11,850 bases of DNA from Verrucomicrobiota bacterium (GTDB lineage Bacteria > Verrucomicrobiota > Verrucomicrobiia > Methylacidiphilales > Verrucolacustridaceae). Each line of letters opens with the position of its first letter. Within the stretch, counting starts at the first letter, position 1. The stretch covers positions 1-11,850 of the forward strand of contig RGGS01000019.1 of assembly GCA_010024525.1 (NCBI GenBank), written 5' to 3'. The translations under genes were made by a program, and so were the position numbers. This document shows positions 1 through 5,748 of this stretch, in pieces. Under the pieces are notes generated by a model that did not search any database, was not told where the DNA came from, and worked only from the letters and a program-made list of their open reading frames with translations.

Positions 1-229
1 TCTGGGAGCAGACGAGACGAGCGGGAATGACCTTGGAGTTGTTCAGCACGAGGAGGTTTTTGGGGGAAATAAGGGAGGGAAGGTTGCGAATCGTATGATC
101 GGTAATTTCTCCGGTAGATCGACGGATAAGGAGGAGTCGGGCGGAGTCGCGGGGATGGGCGGGGGAGGTGGCGATGCGATCCGGAGGGATCGCAAGAGAA
201 AGCAGCTCCTGTAAGGCAACTTCACTCAT
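1..229 (-). CDS. queA: S-adenosylmethionine:tRNA ribosyltransferase-isomerase, N-terminal part (partial at window edge)
   Basis: QueA transfers and isomerises the ribosyl group of SAM onto 7-aminomethyl-7-deazaguanine in tRNA, giving epoxyqueuosine at the wobble position of GUN-anticodon tRNAs; it is cytosolic. Only about 76 N-terminal residues of a family that is usually near 345 are present; the rest lies beyond position 1. Reading from ATG at 229-227 gives MSEVALQELL, then the family signature HPRDSARLLL (about residues 30-39), a TGEITDHTIRNLP segment, and LLVLNNSKVIPARLV, which matches the conserved QueA block (LVxNDTKVIPARL). The Asn in place of the usual Asp after LLVLN is a mild variation. 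No good Shine-Dalgarno site precedes the ATG. The gene diverges from the pseudopilin, with 41 bases between the two chosen starts, so their promoters must be very close or overlap coding sequence. Identity is well supported by the N-terminal blocks alone. Confidence 0.88.
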   Translation of the reverse strand, partial: MSEVALQELLSLAIPPDRIATSPAHPRDSARLLLIRRSTGEITDHTIRNLPSLISPKNLLVLNNSKVIPARLVCSQ

Positions 230-257
230 TCCGATTTGACATGCCCTTTCGGTTGAT

Positions 258-261
258 GGAG
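258..261 (+). promoter_or_regulatory. Shine-Dalgarno-like GGAG deciding the pseudopilin start
   Basis: GGAG sits 9 bases before ATG 271. The in-frame ATGs at 241 and 256 have no such motif upstream. This favours 271 as the true start and gives a 15-residue prepilin leader. Confidence 0.5.
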
Positions 262-270
262 CTTCTTGGC

Positions 271-900
271 ATGAGAAAAATTACGCGAGGCTTTAAAAAA
301 CTAAAATCAAACTCTTTCACCCTGGTCGAATTGCTGGTGGTAATTAGCATTATCGGCCTTTTGGCAGGCTTGGCGGTACCGGCCATCCAAGGGGGCTTGG
401 ACAAGGCGAAGCAACAGGTCGATGTCGCAAATATTCGCCAATGTGGAATGATCGCCTTCAGTTACGCAAACGATAATGATGGAAATTTCAACGGCACGAA
501 CACCAATTCCATTAATTCGACAGCCTTTTTTACCAACCTTGTCAGTCTTGGCCTTCTGAACAGCACAAAAATATTGTCCGGGAACGGTTACATCGCGGCT
601 ACATCCACCAACAACATCCAGGCAAACAACATTGCATGGGGTTACAACAATCCGCTCACCACTTCCGATGATGGAAATCTTCCTCTTTTTATTTCCAAAA
701 ACTTTGGTACGGGAACCACCTTTTCCAATGTTTCAATTGCTGCGTCGACCGTGGGATGGAAATCCAAGGGGATCGTGGTATACCGAGTCGGGAATTCTGC
801 TGAGTTTATCAAGCCCGGTACAGGTGGCTCGAGTGCCGGATCTGTCACCATCAGTGGCGTGAACAGTAATGTTACGGGCGCTTCCATTAGTATTAAATAA
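271..900 (+). CDS. Type II secretion/type IV pilus-like pseudopilin with prepilin-type N-terminal methylation domain
   Basis: This is a 209-residue protein with a short basic leader (MRKITRGFKKLKSNS) followed by FTLVELLVVISIIGLLAGLA, the classic N-terminal helix of type IV pilins and pseudopilins, including the conserved Glu at mature position 5 (E20). After the helix comes KAKQQVDVANIRQCGMIAFSYANDNDG (residues 45-71), typical of pseudopilins in Verrucomicrobiota and relatives, then a Gly/Asn/Ser/Thr-rich globular part with no recognisable catalytic motif. It would be an inner-membrane protein processed by a prepilin peptidase and assembled into a pseudopilus or pilus-like fibre. I chose ATG 271 because GGAG at 258-261 lies 9 bases upstream and the leader then has a normal length; ATG 241 and ATG 256 are in-frame alternatives (219 and 214 residues). 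The residue before the cleavage site is Ser (codon 313-315) rather than Gly or Ala. No secretion genes adjoin it, and the gene looks more AT-rich than its neighbours. Its exact role is unknown. Confidence 0.85.
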   Translation: MRKITRGFKKLKSNSFTLVELLVVISIIGLLAGLAVPAIQGGLDKAKQQVDVANIRQCGMIAFSYANDNDGNFNGTNTNSINSTAFFTNLVSLGLLNSTKILSGNGYIAATSTNNIQANNIAWGYNNPLTTSDDGNLPLFISKNFGTGTTFSNVSIAASTVGWKSKGIVVYRVGNSAEFIKPGTGGSSAGSVTISGVNSNVTGASISIK

Positions 901-907
901 TTTTCCC

Positions 908-1747
908 TCACCCCATTCGGCGTAAAGCATCGGCCAGCTGATTGATCAGCTCCGTGTAGTTCGCCCATCGGGCGTCCGGTTTCTTGGCCAAGCACTTATC
1001 CAGGGTAAAGACGGTCTGTTCCTGGGCAGTTGTACAAAAGCTCCGCAGGGGTGGGGGGCGGTCCGAAATGTGTCTGCGAGCAACTTCTTCGGCCGTTTCC
1101 GCTTCGAAGGGGGGTCGACCGGCGATCGCTTGGTACAGGGTGGCTCCCAGCGAATAGATGTCGCTTCGAATATCCTCAGGTTCACGTAGAAGTCTTTCAG
1201 GCGACACATAATAGGGTGTTCCCCAAATCTCGTCCTGTTGACCAAGGGCCGAGCGGGCCCCGGCGGCTAATCCGAAATCGGCCAATTTAGGGATATCCCC
1301 CCGCCCAAAAAGAATGTTGCCTGGTTTGATGTCCCGGTGGATCAAGCCGGTTTCCTCGTTGGCAAACTGGAGGGCGGAAGCAATCCCGAGGCCAATTTCC
1401 AGAACTTCCGGCTCGGAAAGCTTGCCGTGCCGATTCAGACGTTCTTCCAGGCTCGGCTGATCGAGATGCTCCATGACGAGGTAAAGACGTCCCTCATGCT
1501 CTCCCAAGGTGAAAACTCGAATAATATTGGGATGAGCGAGGGAGGCCGTAACTTCGACTTCTTCCAGAAACTTTCGGGCAAATTCGGGGTCGTGACTCAG
1601 GTCCGCACGAAGAATCTTGAGGGCCACGTTCCGGTTCAGGCCGGTATCCTTGGCCAGATAGACGGTGCCCATGCCCCCTTGCCCCAGCTCTTTTTCGATT
1701 TGGTAATTTCCGAAGTTCGGCGTTGCCAGATTTGAGATCGAATCCAC
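908..1747 (-). CDS. Hanks-type serine/threonine protein kinase (kinase domain only)
   Basis: A 279-residue protein that phosphorylates Ser/Thr on partner proteins using ATP. The PknB-like kinase domain fills almost the whole chain (about residues 15-275). Visible motifs are the glycine loop LGQGGMGTVY (21-30), the ATP-anchoring Lys in VALK (K44), an acidic alpha-C stretch (E62-E64), the catalytic loop HRDIKPGN (137-144, with D139, K141 and N144), DFG (157-159), the GTPYYVSPE activation/P+1 segment (176-184), SDIYSLGATLYQ (195-206) and the late conserved Arg of the DAR motif (R260). All catalytic residues are present, so it should be active. There is no transmembrane segment, PASTA repeat or other sensor domain, so it is probably soluble or works through partners. 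The start codon is GTG at 1747-1745, without a clear Shine-Dalgarno site. It is convergent with the pseudopilin (7 bases apart) and divergent from the epimerase gene. No phosphatase or FHA protein lies nearby, so its substrates cannot be inferred. Confidence 0.93.
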   Translation of the reverse strand: MDSISNLATPNFGNYQIEKELGQGGMGTVYLAKDTGLNRNVALKILRADLSHDPEFARKFLEEVEVTASLAHPNIIRVFTLGEHEGRLYLVMEHLDQPSLEERLNRHGKLSEPEVLEIGLGIASALQFANEETGLIHRDIKPGNILFGRGDIPKLADFGLAAGARSALGQQDEIWGTPYYVSPERLLREPEDIRSDIYSLGATLYQAIAGRPPFEAETAEEVARRHISDRPPPLRSFCTTAQEQTVFTLDKCLAKKPDARWANYTELINQLADALRRMG

Positions 1748-1824
1748 CGTTCTAATTTGGTCGAATCAAGGGAGTTCGGCGAGTCCTATGGCTTGCATTT
1801 TTAGGGATTGAATCTAGGGCTTGG

Positions 1825-2778
1825 ATGATGCCGACCAGCGTGGTAACAGGCGGAGCGGGTTTTTTAGGATCCCACCTGATTGACCGTCTTTTACAGGAGG
1901 GGCACCAGGTCGTTGCCATCGACAATCTATTGACGGGTAATGAAAGGAATCTCGACCATCTCCGTTCGGAAAAACGGTTCCGATTCATGCGACATGATGT
2001 CACCAAGTTCATTTCCGTGGAGGGGGCGGTGGATTTCGTCTTTCACTTCGCCTCACCGGCCAGCCCCATCGACTATCTCGAGCTTCCCATTCAAACGCTC
2101 AAGGTCGGGTCTTTGGGGACTCACAATGCCTTGGGCTTGGCCAAGGCCAAGGGGGCAGGATTCCTTTTGGCCTCCACGAGCGAGTGTTATGGGGATCCTT
2201 TGGTTCATCCCCAAAAAGAAGACTATTGGGGAAACGTAAATCCTATCGGCCCCCGCGGAGTTTATGATGAAGCCAAGCGGTTTGCCGAGGCCATGACCAT
2301 GGCTTATCACCGGTTTCACAAGCTCGACACAAAAATTGTCCGAATTTTCAACACCTATGGGCCGAGGATGCGTTTACGGGACGGGCGCGTGGTGCCGGCT
2401 TTTGTGGGGCAGGCACTCCGGGGTGAGCCTCTTACGATCTTTGGGGAGGGGAAGCAGACCCGCAGCTTCTGTTTTGTCAGCGATTTGATCGATGGAATTT
2501 TCCGTCTCTCCCAATCGGACTTTCATGAACCGGTGAACATTGGGAATCCGGTGGAGTTGACCATCCTGGAATTTGCGGAAAGGATCCGCCGCATCACCGG
2601 CACCAAAAGTGAAATCGTAAAAAAACCTCTTCCCATTGACGACCCCAAGCAGCGACAACCGGATATATCCCGAGCCAAAAAAATTCTGGGCTGGGAGCCC
2701 AAGATTTCCCTTGAGCAAGGTCTCCAGCAAACGATTCCTTGGTTTCAGGCCAACTTGGATATCCCGGTCCAACGCTGA
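1825..2778 (+). CDS. UDP-glucuronic acid decarboxylase (UDP-xylose synthase)-like short-chain sugar-nucleotide enzyme
   Basis: A 317-residue NAD-dependent extended SDR enzyme, expected to oxidise UDP-glucuronate at C4, decarboxylate it and reduce it again to UDP-xylose, a precursor for surface polysaccharides; cytosolic. The NAD-binding Rossmann motif GGAGFLG is at 9-15, with D33 of AIDNLLTG following strand 2. The family block TSECYGDP (118-125), HPQKEDYWGNVNPIGPRGVY (128-147) and the YxxxK pair Y147/K151 are characteristic of the UXS subgroup; Thr118, Ser119 and Glu120 fit its active site. DDPKQRQPDISRAKKILGW (272-290) is the typical C-terminal substrate-binding segment, with R277. Length matches bacterial UXS. 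Start is ATG 1825, with ATG 1828 next in frame; AGGG at 1816-1819 fits either, slightly better the second. It leads a plus-strand run into the S41 protease gene and diverges from the kinase. A dTDP-glucose dehydratase or another epimerase is less likely given the YWGNVNPIGPR block. Confidence 0.88.
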   Translation: MMPTSVVTGGAGFLGSHLIDRLLQEGHQVVAIDNLLTGNERNLDHLRSEKRFRFMRHDVTKFISVEGAVDFVFHFASPASPIDYLELPIQTLKVGSLGTHNALGLAKAKGAGFLLASTSECYGDPLVHPQKEDYWGNVNPIGPRGVYDEAKRFAEAMTMAYHRFHKLDTKIVRIFNTYGPRMRLRDGRVVPAFVGQALRGEPLTIFGEGKQTRSFCFVSDLIDGIFRLSQSDFHEPVNIGNPVELTILEFAERIRRITGTKSEIVKKPLPIDDPKQRQPDISRAKKILGWEPKISLEQGLQQTIPWFQANLDIPVQR

Positions 2779-2798
2779 ACGTGCCGCCAGCCGCTCCC

Positions 2799-4073
2799 AT
2801 GATTTTCTTCTGCCTCCTGATGGGGGCGGCTTTTGGATCATCCCAGACGAACCCGACTGCCCATTCCGTGGCGCAAGGGGAGGAGGGGCGGTATCGGAGT
2901 GCCTTGCTGTTCGCCAACGTGGTGGAACTGGTGCGGGACGAGTATTTGGACCCGCAAAAGACTGATTATGACAAGATGACCTATGCCGCCCTTCGGGGGC
3001 TTCTTTCCTCCCTGGATCCCCATAGTCAGTTTTTGGATCCCGAAGGGTACGCCATGATCCGAACCGAGACCGAAGGCCAATTCGGTGGTCTGGGCATATC
3101 CGTGGGCATGCTCGAAAATCAACTGACCGTGAATGTGCCGATCGAGGGCGGGCCTGCATTTCGGGCCGGTATTCTGCCCGGGGACCGGATCATGAAAATC
3201 GATGGGCAAGGAACACAAAAAATGAGTCTAGGGGAGGCGATCCGCAAGCTACGGGGAAAACCTGGTGCAACGGTTCAGCTTGCTATTTTTCGTCCCACGG
3301 AAGGTAAGGTTCTGGATTTCTCCCTCATTCGCGAGATGATCCAGGTCCCCACCGTTACGGATGTCTCCCTGCTGCCGGATGTGATGACCCGAGGGGAAAA
3401 AATTGGGTATCTTCGGATCACGCAGTTCGGAGAGAAAACCGATAAGGAATTTGATGCGGCCGTCGCTCGCCTGGAGAAGGATGGCGCCGCTTCGCTCGTC
3501 ATGGATTTAAGGGACAATCCCGGAGGCTTGGTGGACGAGGCGGTGGAGATTGTCAGCCGCTTTGTCCCCGAAAAAACGATGGTTGTGGCTACGGAGGGCC
3601 GCAAGGGATCCGCGGGTCGTTTTGAGTACCTGTCCAAGGCTGCTCCACGCAAGGTTCGGTGGCCCACCGTGATTTTGGTGAATGGCAACACCGCCAGTGC
3701 AGCCGAAATTGTTTCCGGGGCACTGCAGGATCTGGGGAAAGCAATCATCGTGGGTGAGACCACTTTCGGTAAAGGCTCTGTGCAGACCGTGCAACCGGTG
3801 GACCGATCGGTGGCCCCGGCGGTGGCTGTTCGATTGACCACAGCCCATTATACCACCCCCTCGCACCGAAAAATTCATGGGGTGGGGATTGAGCCGGATA
3901 TTCTCGCCCGGATGACCAAAGGGGAGGAGCAGGCCCTTTATCGGGTTCGCAGCCCTGGCCTCAAGAAAGCCGGTGATTCCGAGGGGTCTGTCACTGACGA
4001 GCCCTTGGACCGGGCGGTGGACGCCCTACGAGGTTGGAAAGTGTTTGTGCGGCGGTCCACGGCAATGCGTTAA
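2799..4073 (+). CDS. S41-family C-terminal processing peptidase (CtpA/Prc type)
   Basis: A serine protease of the carboxyl-terminal processing family that trims or degrades exported proteins in the periplasm. With ATG 2799 it has 424 residues, normal for the family. In order there is a short hydrophobic start (MIFFCLLMGAAFGSS), the conserved LLSSLDPHSQFLDPEGY segment (68-84), a PDZ domain with GLGISVGM (97-104) and AGILPGDRIMKIDG (123-136), then the S41 core with GYLRITQF (203-210) and DLRDNPGGLVDEAV (236-249). The Ser nucleophile lies in NGNTASAAEIVSG (S300), and the general base Lys and partner Gln in FGKGSVQ (K325, Q329), so the Ser-Lys dyad is complete. The start is uncertain: GTG 2781 lies 2 bases after the upstream stop, and TTG 2739 overlaps that gene. 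None of these gives a basic n-region to the putative signal peptide, and no Shine-Dalgarno site stands out. Its target is unknown. tsaD follows after 6 bases. Confidence 0.9.
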   Translation: MIFFCLLMGAAFGSSQTNPTAHSVAQGEEGRYRSALLFANVVELVRDEYLDPQKTDYDKMTYAALRGLLSSLDPHSQFLDPEGYAMIRTETEGQFGGLGISVGMLENQLTVNVPIEGGPAFRAGILPGDRIMKIDGQGTQKMSLGEAIRKLRGKPGATVQLAIFRPTEGKVLDFSLIREMIQVPTVTDVSLLPDVMTRGEKIGYLRITQFGEKTDKEFDAAVARLEKDGAASLVMDLRDNPGGLVDEAVEIVSRFVPEKTMVVATEGRKGSAGRFEYLSKAAPRKVRWPTVILVNGNTASAAEIVSGALQDLGKAIIVGETTFGKGSVQTVQPVDRSVAPAVAVRLTTAHYTTPSHRKIHGVGIEPDILARMTKGEEQALYRVRSPGLKKAGDSEGSVTDEPLDRAVDALRGWKVFVRRSTAMR

Positions 4074-4079
4074 GGCTTC

Positions 4080-5114
4080 GTGGTGAAGAAAGTCCGCGCT
4101 GTTGGAATCGAGACCTCCTGCGACGAAACGGCGGTGGCCATAGTGGAAGCCACCGAACAAGGATGCATGGTCATCGCCGAGGAGTTAGCCACCCGACCGG
4201 ACGAACATGGACCGCTTGGGGGGATTGTTCCTGAATTGACTGTTCGTCAACACCTCGAGCTTTTGCCGCGCCTTACCTCACGGGTAAGGGAGAAGGCCGG
4301 TGGAAATGGCTTCTCGGTGGTGGGTGCCACCTCCGGTCCCGGGTTGGCCCCCGCCCTTTTGGTAGGGCTGGCATTCGGCAAAGCTTTGGCTTGGGCCGAA
4401 AAGAGTTCCTTCTATGCCATCAACCATCTGGAAGGACACCTTTATAGTCCTTTCGTCTCTCGAGGAAATTGGCCGATGTATCCTCATTTGGCTCTGATTG
4501 CCAGCGGAGGGCATACGCTGCTGGTAGATGCGGTCAGTTCCCAAGAGCGGAGAATCGTGGGAACCACCCGGGATGATGCCGCCGGAGAGGCTTTTGACAA
4601 ATTGGCCCGCATGGTGGGGTTGGGATACCCCGGAGGAGCTGCCATGGAAAAAGAGGCTCAAAAAGGTGAGGTCGGTAAATATGCCTTACCCCGACCCATG
4701 AAAGGTGACGAAAGTTGTGACTTTAGTTTTAGCGGGCTCAAGAATGCCGGCCGTCTTTTATTGGAAAAGCAACCAGAGTTGGCCTTGCCCGGCTTGGATC
4801 GCCCTCATTTCTGTGCTGAGGCCCAAGCGGCCATTGCGGAATGTCTGGCCGATCGGTGTCGACAGGCGCTGGAAAAAACCGGACGCAAGGTCCTAACTCT
4901 CAGCGGAGGGGTCAGTGCGAACCAAACCGTATATCGGATGTTGGAGGAGGCGGCTCGACGGTCTGGAGCCAAACTACTTGCCGCAGCAGGGGGATGGAAC
5001 ACCGATAATGCGGCCATGATCGCCGCAGTCACCGCACGCAGGGCTTTGGACCAAGCGGATTCCAACTGGGAGGTGGACGCAGACCCTAGATGGTCCGTGG
5101 CGCTTCGTCCTTAA
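4080..5114 (+). CDS. tsaD: tRNA N6-adenosine threonylcarbamoyltransferase TsaD (Kae1/YgjD family)
   Basis: TsaD moves the threonylcarbamoyl group from threonylcarbamoyl-AMP to A37 of ANN-decoding tRNAs, working with TsaB and TsaE; it is cytosolic and normally essential. The 344-residue length is typical. Signatures are GIETSCDETAVAIVE (9-23), the GGIVPELTVRQHLELL region (47-62), TSGPGLAPALLVGLAFGKAL (84-103), the metal-binding HLEGH (H116, H120), SGGHTLLV (142-149), GEAFDKLARMVGLGYPGG (169-186), DFSFSGLKNA (214-223), LSGGVSANQ (274-282) and NTDNAAM with metal-binding D309. Start is GTG: GTG 4080 and GTG 4083 are consecutive, and AAGG at 4072-4075 gives spacers of 4 or 7 bases, so 4083 may be the used codon. 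It is third in the plus-strand run after the S41 protease. Its last 29 bases overlap the end of the convergent bioD. TsaB and TsaE are not in this window. Confidence 0.96.
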   Translation: MVKKVRAVGIETSCDETAVAIVEATEQGCMVIAEELATRPDEHGPLGGIVPELTVRQHLELLPRLTSRVREKAGGNGFSVVGATSGPGLAPALLVGLAFGKALAWAEKSSFYAINHLEGHLYSPFVSRGNWPMYPHLALIASGGHTLLVDAVSSQERRIVGTTRDDAAGEAFDKLARMVGLGYPGGAAMEKEAQKGEVGKYALPRPMKGDESCDFSFSGLKNAGRLLLEKQPELALPGLDRPHFCAEAQAAIAECLADRCRQALEKTGRKVLTLSGGVSANQTVYRMLEEAARRSGAKLLAAAGGWNTDNAAMIAAVTARRALDQADSNWEVDADPRWSVALRP

Positions 5115-5748
5115 AACATAGCCAAGAGGGTAATCTAGCGGCGGGTTGAGCTTGGGGAGAAAGTAGGAATACCGGCAAGCCAGTCAGTTCCTCAATCATC
5201 ATGGGGTTGGTTCGGGAAGCTTCATCCTCGGTAGCTTGATACAGATTTACGATGATTCCCAAAATCGGGAGTTGAGCCTGGCGAATGGAATCAATCGTCA
5301 GCAAAACGTGGTTGAGGGTTCCCAATCCAGCGCGGGCCACCAGCACAACGGGAAGGTTTAGTTCCTGGGCCCATTCCCGAACTCCGTAATCCCTATCCAA
5401 GGGAACTCTCCAGCCTCCAACCCCCTCCACCAAAAAAGGACCGGAATACTTGGATCGAAGATGGGTGATATGCCCTCGGAGCCGTTCTTTGGGAAAGCTT
5501 TGTTGGTTCAATTTGCAGGCTACCCAGGGGGCCAACGCCGGTTGGAAGTGGATGGGATTCATTTCATCCAAGCCCAAAATACCCTCGGCGGCTTCGAAAA
5601 GAGCCTTTGCGTCAGATCGATCCCCGGAGGAAATGGGTTTCAAGGGAAAGGCAGGAAGTCCGGACTGTCTGAGTGAGCGGGTCCAGAAGGCAGTGAAGTA
5701 GGTCTTGCCCACTCCGGTGTCCGTTCCGGTGATAAAAACCCCCTTCAT
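5086..5748 (-). CDS. bioD: ATP-dependent dethiobiotin synthetase
   Basis: BioD closes the ureido ring of biotin, using CO2 and ATP to turn 7,8-diaminononanoate into dethiobiotin; cytosolic. The 220-residue length is normal. The P-loop GTDTGVGKT is at 8-16 (K15, T16), the substrate/CO2-site Lys in PLKPISSG is K37, and VEGVGGWRVPL (107-117, E108) matches the family EGAGG block. GLGTLNHVLLTIDSI (141-155) and IVNLY (166-170, the Asn that usually reads the nucleotide base) are also present. The start ATG 5748-5746 overlaps the bioA stop as ATGA, which suggests translational coupling. The stop is TAG at 5088-5086, inside the 3' end of the convergent tsaD. bioD is the last gene of the long minus-strand run, and I see no rho-independent terminator after it. 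Confidence 0.95.
   Translation of the reverse strand: MKGVFITGTDTGVGKTYFTAFWTRSLRQSGLPAFPLKPISSGDRSDAKALFEAAEGILGLDEMNPIHFQPALAPWVACKLNQQSFPKERLRGHITHLRSKYSGPFLVEGVGGWRVPLDRDYGVREWAQELNLPVVLVARAGLGTLNHVLLTIDSIRQAQLPILGIIVNLYQATEDEASRTNPMMIEELTGLPVFLLSPQAQPAARLPSWLCFKDEAPRTI

Noticed and set aside
175..192. Inverted repeat GCGATC / GATCGC in the queA 5' end
   Set aside because: Only 6-bp arms within coding sequence, with no repeat elsewhere or associated signal; likely chance.
901..907. Terminator between the pseudopilin and the kinase
   Set aside because: Only 7 bases separate the convergent genes, and no hairpin with a T-run is visible around them.
1748..1824. Possible divergent promoters between the kinase and the decarboxylase gene (for example TTGCAT at 1793)
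   Set aside because: No -10 box at proper spacing could be found for either direction, so no promoter is claimed.
2374..3159. Long minus-strand open frame (261 codons) across the decarboxylase/protease junction
   Set aside because: It lies antisense to two genes with clear family motifs, its translation is Arg/Pro/Ser-rich without any known motif, and it is explained as a shadow of GC-rich codon structure.
3275..3841. Minus-strand open frame of 188 codons opposite the S41 protease
   Set aside because: Ser/Thr/Arg-rich antisense frame; the catalytic motifs of the protease are on the other strand.
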